Shown here: positions 7,928-16,285 of the stretch, piece by piece
Position numbering within the stretch: position 1 is the first letter of the stretch
Layout of the letters: every line of letters begins with the position of its first letter
Assembly (NCBI RefSeq): GCF_042680565.1
Contig: NZ_JBHUEJ010000015.1
Span: 124,001-188,000, forward strand
Source: Ottowia flava
GTDB lineage: Bacteria; Pseudomonadota; Gammaproteobacteria; Burkholderiales; Burkholderiaceae_C
Direction of reading: 5' to 3'
DNA: 64,000 nucleotides
Notes under the pieces: generated by a model
The model's database searches: none
Told to the model about the DNA's origin: nothing
Seen by the model: the letters and a program-made list of their open reading frames with translations, nothing else
Made by a program: the position numbers and the translations under genes

Positions 7928-9034
7928 ATGTCCGCTGTTCCCCGCTTTCACGACCTCACCGTCGCCCGCGTCAACCCCGAAGCGGCTGGCTCGGTGGCGA
8001 TCACGTTCGCCGTGCCGACCGACTTGCAGGAGCGCTTTGCGTTCGAGCCGGGCCAGTTCCTGACGCTGCGCACCACCATCGACGGCCAGGACGTGCGCCG
8101 CAACTACTCGATCTGCTCCACGCGCAGCCGCTTTGGCAGCCACGGCGAGCTGGAGGTGGGCATCCGCCCGATGGACGGCGGCGTGTTTTCCAACTGGGCC
8201 GCGACGCAGCTGAAGGCGGGCGACACGCTGGCCGTGATGCCGCCGGACGGGCGCTTCACCATCCGCAAGCCGCGCGCGCTGCACCGCGTGGGCTTTGCGG
8301 CGGGCTCGGGCATCACGCCGATCCTGAGCATCATCGCCAGCACGATGGAAGAGAGCGAGCACGCCAAGTTCACCCTGGTGTACGGCAACCGCCGCATGTC
8401 CAGCGTGATGTTCAACGAGGCCCTGCAGGACCTCAAGGACAAGTACAAGAACCGGCTGACGCTGATCCACGTGCTGTCGCGCCAGGCGCAGGAAGTGCCC
8501 ATGCTCGAAGGCCGCATCGACGGCGCCAAGGTGCAGCAGCTGATCGACACCCTGCTGCCCGCCAAGAGCATGGACGAAGTCTTCGTCTGCGGCCCCGAGG
8601 CGATGATCGACGCCGTCGAAGCGGCCCTCCAGACCGCTGGCGTGCCTGCCGACCGCATCTACAGCGAGCGCTTCACCTCGCCCACGCTGGAAGCGCTGAC
8701 GCCCGACGCGCGCCGCGCCGCCGTGCAGCAGGCCGACCCGGAAGCCCCCGCCGGCCAGGTGCAGCTGACCGTGGTCATCGACGGCAAACCCCACGAGATG
8801 GCCATGCGCACCGACCAGCACGTGCTGGACGTGGCGTTGTCGGCCGGCCTGGACCTGCCCTATTCCTGCAAAGCCGGCGTGTGCTGCACCTGCCGCGCCA
8901 AGGTGCTGGAAGGCGAAGTCGTCATGGACAAGAACTTCACCCTGGAAGACGACGAGATGGCGCAGGGCTTCGTGCTCAGCTGTCAGGCGCGTCCGGTGGG
9001 CGACAAGCTGATCATCAGCTACGACGAGCGCTGA
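7928..9034 (+). CDS. paaE: 1,2-phenylacetyl-CoA epoxidase reductase subunit PaaE
   Basis: NADPH:acceptor reductase that feeds electrons to PaaA. 368 residues with the FAD-binding motif RNYSICS near residue 58, a nucleotide-binding segment GSGITPILS, and a C-terminal plant-type [2Fe-2S] ferredoxin domain with C314, C319, C322 and C352. It is the last gene of paaABCDE. It is separated from paaD by 225 bp containing repeat R1, so its level may be set separately from the upstream genes. A bidirectional terminator follows. Confidence 0.96.
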   Translation: MSAVPRFHDLTVARVNPEAAGSVAITFAVPTDLQERFAFEPGQFLTLRTTIDGQDVRRNYSICSTRSRFGSHGELEVGIRPMDGGVFSNWAATQLKAGDTLAVMPPDGRFTIRKPRALHRVGFAAGSGITPILSIIASTMEESEHAKFTLVYGNRRMSSVMFNEALQDLKDKYKNRLTLIHVLSRQAQEVPMLEGRIDGAKVQQLIDTLLPAKSMDEVFVCGPEAMIDAVEAALQTAGVPADRIYSERFTSPTLEALTPDARRAAVQQADPEAPAGQVQLTVVIDGKPHEMAMRTDQHVLDVALSAGLDLPYSCKAGVCCTCRAKVLEGEVVMDKNFTLEDDEMAQGFVLSCQARPVGDKLIISYDER

Positions 9035-9075
9035 CGCACGTTGCTTGCGTGGTCGACGATCGCCGCAAATGACAA

Positions 9076-9104
9076 CAAAAAAGGCGCCGATGGCGCCTTT
9101 TTTT
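9076..9104. terminator. Bidirectional terminator between paaE and rlpA
   Basis: Stem AAGGCGCC / GGCGCCTT with a 3-nt loop, flanked by A- and T-runs. It ends paaE from the left and rlpA from the right. Confidence 0.85.
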
Positions 9105-9165
9105 GTGGCTTGAGGGTTCTTGAAGAAGCCGATGCGCCCTGCAGAGGGTCTGCGGCGCGGCTGCC

Positions 9166-9864
9166 TTATTCGCCGGCCGAGGCGCTGGTGGCGATCATCT
9201 CGCCATCGCGACTCGCGGGCAGGACTTCGCGCAGGACGACGGCGTCGTGGCCGCGCGACTTCAAGCCGAGCGCGCTGGCGGCGGCCTTGCTCAGATCGAG
9301 GATACGGCCCTTGGCGTACGGTCCGCGGTCGTTGATGCGCACGACCACGTCCTTGCCGGTGCGCGGGTTGTGCACCACCACGCGCGTGCCAAACGGCAGC
9401 GTCTTGTGCGCCGCCGTCAGCTCGTACATGTCGAACTTTTCGCCGTTGGCGGTGGTGCGGCCGTGAAAGCCGGGGCCGTACCAGGACGCCATGCCCTTTT
9501 GCAGGTCGCGGCCGGCGCGCACCAGCTTGGCCACGCGCGCTTTGGGCGACAGCGAGGCGCGGGTTTCAACAGCGTCTGGTTTGGCCTCGGCCTCGGCGTC
9601 CGTGGGCGGCTCGGCATCGCGTGTCCCCAGACGGGTCTTGAAACCTGAATAGTTGGAGCAACGCATGTCGTGCACGGCCTTGGCCGACGAGCAAGGTTCA
9701 GACAGAGGAGTGGAAGTATTCAGGCTTACCGTTTGGGCCGAAAGCGGCCCGGCTGCCAACCACAATGCGCCGATCCACAGCATTCGGCCAGTTGGCAAAC
9801 GGCTTGCACTTCCCGAAGCCGGCTCGTCGCTTGCGCGCTCGCCGGGAGAGGTGTCCCGTAACAT
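9166..9864 (-). CDS. rlpA: Septal ring lytic transglycosylase RlpA family protein
   Basis: Double-psi beta-barrel protein that cleaves denuded peptidoglycan, acting at the septum in known relatives. The DPBB domain (about residues 120-215) keeps GMASWYGPGFHGRTTANGE, AAHKTLPFGT and RINDRGPYAKGRILDLS, including the catalytic-type D179. There is no C-terminal SPOR domain, so it is the short form. The start is uncertain: ATG at 9864 gives a long N-terminus, while the hydrophobic signal begins at M28 (9783). A TAAAAT box (9873-9878) sits only 9 nt before ATG 9864, which favours a leaderless mRNA or the M28 start. Confidence 0.87.
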   Translation of the reverse strand: MLRDTSPGERASDEPASGSASRLPTGRMLWIGALWLAAGPLSAQTVSLNTSTPLSEPCSSAKAVHDMRCSNYSGFKTRLGTRDAEPPTDAEAEAKPDAVETRASLSPKARVAKLVRAGRDLQKGMASWYGPGFHGRTTANGEKFDMYELTAAHKTLPFGTRVVVHNPRTGKDVVVRINDRGPYAKGRILDLSKAAASALGLKSRGHDAVVLREVLPASRDGEMIATSASAGE

Positions 9865-10030
9865 GGGGTCGGATTTTAAGTGGCCCGGGACGGTTTTGGG
9901 GGTGTCAATTCGTCACGGAAGCGTCACTTGGACACAAAACTCTAGAAAAGCGGGGCCGCATCCTACGTTTGGTTATGAAGAAACGTGGGCGTGCGCCAGG
10001 GTTATCGCGATCTTTTCTCTAGTCTTTTTG

Positions 10031-10077
10031 CCACTTGGCCCTACAGCCACCTGCGCAGGCAGCTACGTTATCCATAG
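10031..10077 (+). repeat. Dispersed 50-60 bp element copy
   Basis: GGCCCTACAGCCACCTGCGC followed by AGGCAGCTACG. Direct repeat of the copy at 10258. Confidence 0.75.
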
Positions 10078-10257
10078 TTCCTACCGTGCGTGCGCCCCAT
10101 CTTGGTGAACCGAGGCCTGGCTCCTTGCCGCGTCGCATCCCGCACTTTGCCCAAGTGCGGTTGCCCCGATCCGGACGACGGCAAGGTCGCCACCGCCGCA
10201 TCGGTGCGCAGCAAGCTCACGTCGGCGAAACGTCTGCTCTCTAAACAGTATCTGCCT

Positions 10258-10300
10258 TACGCCTTACAACCACCTGCGCAGGCAGCTATGTTTTCAGAAG
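10258..10300 (+). repeat. Dispersed 50-60 bp element copy
   Basis: Contains CTTACAACCACCTGCGCAGG then CAGCTATG. It lacks the GGCCC block seen in the copy at 10031. Confidence 0.7.
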
Positions 10301-10321
10301 CAGGCGGACGGCGTGACCGCC

Positions 10322-11158
10322 TCAGGCCACGCCCAGGCGCCGCAGCACTTCCAGCGTGCCGACCGACTGGTTCAGCGTGTAGAAGTGCAGGCTGGGCGCG
10401 CCGCCGGCCTGCAGGCGCTGGCACAGGGCGGTGACCACGTCGGCACCAAAGTCCTTGATGGCGGCGCTGTCGTCGCCAAAGCTTTCCAGGCGCTGGCGGA
10501 TCCAGCGCGGCACTTCGGCGCCGCAGGCGTCGGAAAAGCGCAGCAGCTGCGTGGAATTGGTGATCGGCATGATGCCGGGCACGACCGGCGTGTCGATGCC
10601 GCGGCGGCGCAGCTCGTCCACCAGGCGGAAGTAGCCGTCGGCGTTGAAGAAATACTGCGTGATGCCGACGTCAGCGCCCGCCTGCACCTTGGCGATGAAG
10701 GCGTCCAGGTCGGTCTGCGGCGAGCGCGCCTGCGGGTGCATTTCCGGGTAGGCGGCCACGGCCAACTGGAAGTGGTCGCCCGTTTCCGCGCGGATGAAGG
10801 CGACCAGGTCGCTGGCGTAGCGGAATTCGCCGCCCAGGCCGTAGCCGCTGGGCAAATCGCCGCGCAGCGCCACGATGCGGCGCACGCCGGCCTCGCGGTA
10901 CCTGGCCAGGCGCTGGCGGATGCTGTCGTGCGTCTGGCCGATGCACGACAGGTGCGGCACGCCGGCATGGCCTTCGGCCAGGATCTCGCGCACCGTGTCC
11001 AGCGTGCCTTCCTGCGTGGAGCCGCCAGCGCCAAAGGTGACCGAGCAGAACTCGGGCGCCAGCGCGTACAGCTTGCTGCGCACGGCGCGCAGCTTCTCGG
11101 CGCCTTCAGGCGTTTTGGGCGGAAAGAATTCGAGGCTGAGCGATGAAGAGGTGGTCAT
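10322..11158 (-). CDS. metF: Methylenetetrahydrofolate reductase [NAD(P)H]
   Basis: FAD enzyme that reduces 5,10-methylene-THF to 5-methyl-THF for methionine synthesis. 278 residues, starting MTTSSSLSLEFFPPKTPEG, which contains the conserved EFFPPKT FAD/folate motif. Further hallmarks are VTFGAGGST, RRIVALRGDLP and DVGITQYFFN. I used ATG 11158. An upstream TTG overlaps the tlyA stop and is less likely. It is co-directional with tlyA and ahcY, forming a methyl-cycle group. Confidence 0.96.
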   Translation of the reverse strand: MTTSSSLSLEFFPPKTPEGAEKLRAVRSKLYALAPEFCSVTFGAGGSTQEGTLDTVREILAEGHAGVPHLSCIGQTHDSIRQRLARYREAGVRRIVALRGDLPSGYGLGGEFRYASDLVAFIRAETGDHFQLAVAAYPEMHPQARSPQTDLDAFIAKVQAGADVGITQYFFNADGYFRLVDELRRRGIDTPVVPGIMPITNSTQLLRFSDACGAEVPRWIRQRLESFGDDSAAIKDFGADVVTALCQRLQAGGAPSLHFYTLNQSVGTLEVLRRLGVA

Positions 11159-11178
11159 GCTGCGGATCACGTTTCGGG

Positions 11179-12186
11179 TCAAACGGCCGCCGCGTGGCGG
11201 GCGTGGATGAAGAATTCGCGGTTGCCGTCACCGCCCTCGATCGGACTGGGCAACCAGGCCACGGTGTGCAGACCGGCGTCGACACAGGCCTGGCGCAGGC
11301 GCTGCTCGACCACGGCGTACAGCGCGCTGTCGCGCACCACGCCGCCCTTACCGATCTGGCCGGGCTGCAGCTCGAACTGCGGTTTGACCAGCAACAGCAG
11401 GTCGCCCTGCGGCGACAGCAGCGGCACCAGCGCGGGCAGCACCAGCGTGAGCGAAATAAACGACAGATCGCCGACGATAAGATCAAATTGCGCGGGGATG
11501 ACGGTGTGCTTGTGCTCGCGCCGGCGGCGGCGCACGGTGGGCAGCTCGCCCGCGGCGCGCGCCTTCACCTTGGCCGCCCGCTCGGCCTTGAAGGCTTCGA
11601 TCTCGTGTTCCTGGGCGTCGTCGCTGTCGTCGTAGTCGTCGTCGATCAGGCCGCCGTTGCGCATCCAGGCGTACGGCGCATCGGGCTGCGTGTGGTTGTC
11701 GTCGGGCTCGGCCTCGGCGCGCTCGCTCAGCGCTTCTTCGACCGCGTCGTGCAACGTGTCCGGGGTCAGGTGGCGCGCGTTCAAGCCCTCCACCGCGATC
11801 ACGCGCGGGTCGGCGCGCAGGCGTTCGTGCAGTTGCGCTTGACCCACGTCCACACCCACGACCTGCGCGGCGCCCTGCTGCAGCAGGCAATCGGTGAAGC
11901 CGCCGGTGCTCTGGCCCACGTCCAGGCAGTGCTGCCCCACCACGGCGATGCCGCTGGCGGCCAGCGCGCCTTCCAGCTTCAGCCCGCCGCGCGACAGGTA
12001 CTTGGCTTCGGCCGCGTCCAGCAACTGCACCTCGGCCCCGGCCGGGATGTCGTCACCGTTCTTGGCGACCGCATGCCACGGCAAGGTCGGCGCCAAACGC
12101 CATTGCACGCCCGCCGCGATCAGCCGCTGCGCCTGCGAACGGGTGGCGGCATGCCCGCCTTCGACCAGGAAAACATCTGCGCGCAT
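11179..12186 (-). CDS. tlyA: TlyA family rRNA (cytidine-2'-O)-methyltransferase with acidic insertion
   Basis: S4 RNA-binding domain (residues 1-60) fused to a Rossmann methyltransferase. It matches TlyA, which methylates rRNA ribose and was historically labelled hemolysin A. SAM motif DVGQSTGGFTD is at 89-99 and LIVGDLSFISL at 236-246. ATG 12186 has AGGAC 8 nt upstream. ATG 12216 does not. At 335 residues it is much longer than usual (about 250): residues about 150-228 form an Asp/Glu-rich then Arg/Lys-rich insertion before motif IV. It sits between ahcY and metF, and its product uses the SAM that this cycle regenerates. Confidence 0.9.
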   Translation of the reverse strand: MRADVFLVEGGHAATRSQAQRLIAAGVQWRLAPTLPWHAVAKNGDDIPAGAEVQLLDAAEAKYLSRGGLKLEGALAASGIAVVGQHCLDVGQSTGGFTDCLLQQGAAQVVGVDVGQAQLHERLRADPRVIAVEGLNARHLTPDTLHDAVEEALSERAEAEPDDNHTQPDAPYAWMRNGGLIDDDYDDSDDAQEHEIEAFKAERAAKVKARAAGELPTVRRRRREHKHTVIPAQFDLIVGDLSFISLTLVLPALVPLLSPQGDLLLLVKPQFELQPGQIGKGGVVRDSALYAVVEQRLRQACVDAGLHTVAWLPSPIEGGDGNREFFIHARHAAAV

Positions 12187-12234
12187 CGCGCCCGTCCTTT
12201 TTTTTGAAGCCGCCATCAGGCGGCTCAGGGGGTG

Positions 12235-13686
12235 TCAATACCGATACGTATCGGGCTTGTACGGCCCATCCACGGACACGCCGATGTACGCCGCCTGGTC
12301 CTTGGTCAGCTTGGTCAGTTGCGCGCCCAGCTTGGACAGCTGCAGGCGGGCGACCTTCTCGTCCAGGTGCTTGGGCAGCACGTAGACCTTGCCCACCTGG
12401 TATTCCTTGGGCTTGGTGAACAGCTCGATCTGCGCGATGGTCTGGTTGGCGAACGACGACGACATCACATAGCTCGGGTGGCCCGTGCCGCAACCCAGGT
12501 TCACCAAGCGGCCCTTGGCCAACAGGATGATGCGCTTGGCGGGCTTCTTGCCTTCCTTGGGGAAGATCACATGGTCCACCTGCGGCTTGATCTCTTCCCA
12601 CTTGCAGTTCTTTTCGAGCGAGGCAACGTCGATCTCGTTGTCGAAGTGACCGATGTTGCAGACGATGGCCTGGTCCTTCATGGCCGCCATGTGCTCGTAG
12701 CGGATCACGTCCTTGTTGCCGGTGGTGGTCACGAAGATGTCGGCTAGTGGCGCGGCGTACTCCATCGTCACCACACGGTAGCCTTCCATCGCGGCCTGCA
12801 GCGCGTTGATGGGGTCGATCTCGGTCACCCACACCTGCGCCGACAGCGCGCGCAGCGCCTGGGCCGAGCCCTTGCCCACGTCGCCGTAGCCGGCCACCAC
12901 GGCGACCTTGCCGGCGATCATCACGTCGGTGGCGCGCTTGATGCCGTCCACCAGCGATTCGCGGCAGCCGTACAGGTTGTCGAACTTGCTCTTGGTGACC
13001 GAATCGTTCACGTTGATGGCGCGCACCTTCAGCGTGCCCTTGGCCGACATCTCGTTCAGGCGGTGCACGCCCGTGGTGGTTTCTTCCGTCACGCCGACGA
13101 TGTGCTTCAGGCGGCGGCTGTACCAGGTCGGGTCTTCCTTGAGCTTGGCCTTGATGGCGGCGTGGATGATCTTTTCTTCCTCGCTCTTGGCGCGGCCCAG
13201 CACCTTGATGTCCTTCTCGGCCGCGGCACCCAGGTGCATCAGCAGCGTGGCGTCGCCGCCATCGTCCAGGATCATGTTCGGGCCTTCCTGGGGCGTGCCC
13301 TTCTTGCCGCTGAACTCAAAGATCCGGTGCGTGTAGTCCCAGTAGTCCTCCAGCGACTCGCCCTTGATCGCGAACACCGGCGTGCCCGTGGCCGCGATGG
13401 CCGCGGCGGCGTGGTCCTGCGTCGAGAAGATGTTGCACGACGCCCATCGCACTTCGGCGCCCAGCGCCTGCAGCGTCTCGATCAGCACCGCGGTCTGGAT
13501 CGTCATGTGCAGCGAACCCGTGATGCGCGCGCCCTTGAGCGGCTGCTTCTTCGCGAATTCGTCACGGATGGCCATCAGGCCGGGCATCTCGGTCTCGGCG
13601 ACCGCGATTTCCTTGCGGCCCCAGCCGGCCAGGCTGATGTCGGCAATGGCCGAATCGGCCGCGGGGTTCTTCACAGGGGATTTCAT
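12235..13686 (-). CDS. ahcY: Adenosylhomocysteinase
   Basis: NAD-dependent hydrolase splitting S-adenosylhomocysteine (SAH) to adenosine and homocysteine, so relieving product inhibition of methyltransferases. 483 residues. Hallmarks are GSLHMTIQTAVLIETL, CNIFSTQDHAAAAIA, the NAD-binding GYGDVGKGSAQALR, and the C-terminal LDEKVARLQL...DGPYKPDTYRY. ATG 13686 is used, and the open frame upstream to 13743 is leader. Transcription passes through an SAH riboswitch and a terminator hairpin (see those entries), so expression should rise when SAH accumulates. tlyA and metF lie downstream. Confidence 0.98.
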   Translation of the reverse strand: MKSPVKNPAADSAIADISLAGWGRKEIAVAETEMPGLMAIRDEFAKKQPLKGARITGSLHMTIQTAVLIETLQALGAEVRWASCNIFSTQDHAAAAIAATGTPVFAIKGESLEDYWDYTHRIFEFSGKKGTPQEGPNMILDDGGDATLLMHLGAAAEKDIKVLGRAKSEEEKIIHAAIKAKLKEDPTWYSRRLKHIVGVTEETTTGVHRLNEMSAKGTLKVRAINVNDSVTKSKFDNLYGCRESLVDGIKRATDVMIAGKVAVVAGYGDVGKGSAQALRALSAQVWVTEIDPINALQAAMEGYRVVTMEYAAPLADIFVTTTGNKDVIRYEHMAAMKDQAIVCNIGHFDNEIDVASLEKNCKWEEIKPQVDHVIFPKEGKKPAKRIILLAKGRLVNLGCGTGHPSYVMSSSFANQTIAQIELFTKPKEYQVGKVYVLPKHLDEKVARLQLSKLGAQLTKLTKDQAAYIGVSVDGPYKPDTYRY

Positions 13687-13713
13687 CAGGTGGCTCCAAT
13701 GCACAGGCATTTC

Positions 13714-13759
13714 AAAAAACCACTGATGGAAGGAAGCACTCACCCTGCACGATCAGTGG
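13714..13759 (-). terminator. Intrinsic terminator in the ahcY leader (riboswitch expression platform)
   Basis: On the minus strand: CCACTGAT (13752-13759), 24-nt loop, ATCAGTGG (13720-13727), then six T (13714-13719). The 5' arm begins directly at the 3' end of the riboswitch aptamer, and the hairpin ends 28 nt before the ahcY ATG. This is the classic position for a ligand-controlled terminator. Confidence 0.8.
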
Positions 13760-13833
13760 GTGAGCGTCGTTGCCGTTGTCAGGTGTCCGAGCCTCACGCC
13801 CGGCCAGTTGGCAGACGCTGCAACGCTCCTCGG
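13760..13833 (-). promoter_or_regulatory. S-adenosylhomocysteine (SAH) riboswitch aptamer
   Basis: The minus-strand leader of ahcY contains the SAH-riboswitch consensus blocks in order: CCGAGGAGCGUUGC, then GAGGCUCGG, then AACGACGCUCAC. GAGCGU pairs with ACGCUC (P1), and CCGAG pairs with CUCGG (P2). Known SAH riboswitches activate ahcY when SAH binds. A TATAAT -10 box lies just upstream (13844-13849). Confidence 0.88.
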
Positions 13834-13843
13834 ATAGGGCGAA

Positions 13844-13849
13844 ATTATA
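13844..13849 (-). promoter_or_regulatory. -10 box of the ahcY promoter
   Basis: TATAAT on the minus strand. Transcription would start about 5-8 nt downstream, right at the riboswitch 5' end. No good -35 is visible. Confidence 0.6.
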
Positions 13850-13919
13850 CCGAGTGCCCTGCTGCGGCGCAGCAAACGCCCAGGTCTGCGAAAATCGCGG
13901 GCTGCCTGGAGTCTGCCCC

Positions 13920-15551
13920 GTGTCATCGCCCTACGTCTCTGAAGTCCGCCGCCGCCGCACCTTTGCCATCATTTCCCACCCCGACGCCGGCAAAACGACG
14001 CTGACGGAAAAGCTGCTGCTGTTCTCGGGTGCGATCCAGATCGCCGGCGCTGTCAAGGGCCGCAAGGCCAGCCGCCACGCCACCTCCGACTGGATGGAGA
14101 TCGAGAAGCAGCGCGGCATCTCGGTCGCGTCGTCGGTGATGCAGATGAGCTACCGCGACCACGTCATCAACCTGCTGGACACGCCCGGCCATAAGGACTT
14201 CTCGGAAGACACTTACCGCGTGCTCACGGCCGTGGACTCGGCGCTGATGGTGATCGATGCCGCCAACGGGGTGGAGGCGCAGACGCGCCGGCTGATCGAG
14301 GTCTGCCGCCAGCGCGACACGCCCATCATCACCTTCGTCAACAAGATGGACCGCGAGGTGCGCGACCCGCTGGACATCATGGACGAGGTGGAACGCGAGC
14401 TGGGCATGCCCTGCTGCCCGATCACCTGGCCGGTCGGCCAGGGCAAGAGCTTCGGCGGCATCATCAACCTGCGCACGAAAAGCATGACGGTGTTCGCCGC
14501 CGGAAGCGAAAAACGCCCGCAGGACTTCGAAGTGATCCCTCTCAGCGAAGGCGACAAGCTGCGCGCCCGTTTCGGCCAAGCCTTTGACGACGCGCTGGAG
14601 AGCATGGAGCTGGCCGTGGGCGCCTCGGCCGAATGGGACCACGAAGCGTTTCTGGCGGGCAAGCTGACGCCGGTGTTCTTCGGCTCGGGCGTGAACAACT
14701 TCGGGGTGATGGAGGTGCTGGACGCGGTGGTCGACATGTCGCCGCCGCCGGGTGCGCGCATCGCCTACACCGAGGTCAACCGCCAGCGCGAAGAAAAAAC
14801 CATTCACCCTGACGACAGCGGCTTTGCCGGCGTGGTGTTCAAGGTGCAGGCTAACATGGACGCCAACCACCGCGACCGCATCGCCTTCGTGCGCGTGGCC
14901 AGCGGCAAGTACACGCCCGGCATGAAGATGAAGGTGCAGCGCACCGCCAAGGAACTGCGCCCGACCAGCGTCGTCACCTTCATGTCGCAGCGGCGCGAAG
15001 CGGTGGACGAGGCGTACGCGGGCGACATCATCGGCTTCACCATCCACGGCGGCGTGCAGTTGGGCGACTCGATCACCGACGGCCCTGCGCTGCAGTTCAC
15101 CGGCCTGCCCTTCTTCGCGCCCGAAATGTTCATGACGGTGGTGCTGAAGAACCCGCTGCGCACCAAGCAGCTGCAGCAGGGCCTGATGCAGTTGGGTGAA
15201 GAAGGCGCGATCCAGGTCTTCAAGCCCGACGCTGGCGGCAACATGCTGCTGGGCGCCGTGGGTCAGCTGCAGTTCGAAGTGGTGCAGCACCGCCTGAAGA
15301 CCGAATACGACTGCGAGATCCGCCTGGAAGGCTGCCAGTACACCGGCGCGCGCTGGATCACGGCCGACACGCCGGCCGAGTTGCGCGAGTTTGAAAACGC
15401 CTACCCGCTGCGGCTGGCGCACGACGCGGCCGACACCCTGGCCTTCCTGTGCACCAGCCCGTACGACGTGCGCCTGGCGCAGGAGCGCTTTCCCAAGATC
15501 CACTTCCACCCGCTGCGCGAGCACGCGGGCCTGAGCCTGCAGAACAGCTGA
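13920..15551 (+). CDS. prfC: Peptide chain release factor 3
   Basis: Translational GTPase that recycles RF1/RF2 after termination. 543 residues with P-loop SHPDAGKT (19-26), switch RGISVASSVM, DTPGH, NKMD, and RF3-specific domains II-III ending HAGLSLQNS. GTG at 13920 (preceded by GGAG) gives the right N-terminus VSSPYVSEVRRRRTFAIISH. The longer frame back to 13770 runs through the divergent ahcY promoter and riboswitch and is not coding. No terminator is visible, and a repeat element follows. Confidence 0.97.
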   Translation: MSSPYVSEVRRRRTFAIISHPDAGKTTLTEKLLLFSGAIQIAGAVKGRKASRHATSDWMEIEKQRGISVASSVMQMSYRDHVINLLDTPGHKDFSEDTYRVLTAVDSALMVIDAANGVEAQTRRLIEVCRQRDTPIITFVNKMDREVRDPLDIMDEVERELGMPCCPITWPVGQGKSFGGIINLRTKSMTVFAAGSEKRPQDFEVIPLSEGDKLRARFGQAFDDALESMELAVGASAEWDHEAFLAGKLTPVFFGSGVNNFGVMEVLDAVVDMSPPPGARIAYTEVNRQREEKTIHPDDSGFAGVVFKVQANMDANHRDRIAFVRVASGKYTPGMKMKVQRTAKELRPTSVVTFMSQRREAVDEAYAGDIIGFTIHGGVQLGDSITDGPALQFTGLPFFAPEMFMTVVLKNPLRTKQLQQGLMQLGEEGAIQVFKPDAGGNMLLGAVGQLQFEVVQHRLKTEYDCEIRLEGCQYTGARWITADTPAELREFENAYPLRLAHDAADTLAFLCTSPYDVRLAQERFPKIHFHPLREHAGLSLQNS

Positions 15552-15593
15552 CCGCGGCCGCGCAGCCGGCATTTTGTCTGGCGCGTGGTCCTG

Positions 15594-15646
15594 ATTTGAT
15601 AGCTGCTTGCGCTTATCTGAAGCTGGCTAGAGGCTTATTTGCCTCA
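15594..15646 (-). repeat. Dispersed 50-60 bp element copy between prfC and dadR
   Basis: Plus strand reads GATAGCTGCTTGCGC ... CTGGCTAGAGGC, a typical full-length copy located between two convergent genes. Confidence 0.8.
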
Positions 15647-15657
15647 CAACCACCGCG

Positions 15658-16140
15658 TCATGTGGCCCGCGCGTCGACGGGCAGCGTGAGGCCCTCCTTG
15701 ATCTCCTCCATCACCACGTAGCTGTTGCTCTGCGCCGGCACGGGGATTTTCTGCAGGAGCTGGGCGAGCAGCTCGCGGTATTCGCTCATCGCCGACAGGC
15801 GCATCTTGATCAGGTAGTCGAAGCGGCCGGACACCAAGTGGCACTCCAGCACGCGGGGTTCGTGCATGAGCTCATTGCGCAGCTTCTCGAACAGCTCGCC
15901 CGACTTGGACGACAGCGTCAGCTCGACAAACACCAGCAGCGGCCGCCCCAGCTTGGCCGGGTCGATCCGGGCGTGGTAGCCGGTGATGACGCCTTCGCGC
16001 TCCAGCCGGCGCACGCGCTCGGTGACGGGCGAGGTGGACAGACCCACCTGCTGCGCCAGCTCGGTCATGGGCAGCCGACCGTCGCGCTGCAGGGTATCGA
16101 GGATGCGGCGATCGGTGCGGTCAAGCGCGCTGGGTGGCAT
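15658..16140 (-). CDS. Lrp/AsnC family regulator, probably DadR
   Basis: 160-residue Lrp-type regulator: N-terminal HTH (about residues 5-60, LDRTDRRILDTLQRDGRLPM) and a RAM ligand-binding domain (about 75-150). ATG 16140 is chosen over 16182 because the protein then begins right before the HTH, as in the family. It diverges from dadA across a 145-bp AT-rich gap. In Pseudomonas the Lrp-type DadR is encoded next to dadA and activates it in response to alanine, so this is most likely the local dadA regulator. Confidence 0.88.
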   Translation of the reverse strand: MPPSALDRTDRRILDTLQRDGRLPMTELAQQVGLSTSPVTERVRRLEREGVITGYHARIDPAKLGRPLLVFVELTLSSKSGELFEKLRNELMHEPRVLECHLVSGRFDYLIKMRLSAMSEYRELLAQLLQKIPVPAQSNSYVVMEEIKEGLTLPVDARAT

Positions 16141-16183
16141 GGTTTGCTGTGCAGGGGTATCTAGCAGCGAAAGGCGAAGCAAT

Positions 16184-16215
16184 AATCACTTTAATCATTT
16201 CATATTTCAGTGATT
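16184..16215. promoter_or_regulatory. Candidate DadR/Lrp operator between dadR and dadA
   Basis: Inverted repeat AATCACT (16184-16190) / AGTGATT (16209-16215) with an AT-rich 18-bp spacer. It sits in the middle of the divergent promoter region, where an Lrp-type dimer would be expected. Confidence 0.45.
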
Positions 16216-16285
16216 TTTACTGGCGTCATCTTCATACAGTCTTATCTTCACTGCAAGTGGTGCAGTGCCTTGGGTGGAGACGGTC

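Larger units (their letters stand above)
9865..10321. other. 457-bp intergenic region between rlpA and metF
   Basis: No convincing gene. It holds the presumed rlpA promoter at the left and two direct copies of the dispersed element (10031-10077 and 10258-10300) about 225 bp apart. Short frames here lack coding character and ribosome sites. I see no clear terminator for metF. Confidence 0.6.

Noticed and set aside
9653..10244. Short open frames in the rlpA-metF gap
   Set aside because: They run through rlpA antisense sequence and repeat copies, lack ribosome sites and show no protein-like pattern.
12197..12225. Terminator between ahcY and tlyA (eight-T run beside a GCCGCC/GGCGGC hairpin)
   Set aside because: For the minus-strand transcript the homopolymer is an A-run after the stem, not a U-run, so it cannot act as an intrinsic terminator for ahcY.
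13923..15572. 549-codon open frame antisense to prfC
   Set aside because: Shadow of a highly conserved GTPase gene, with His/Arg/Val-rich, non-protein-like composition.
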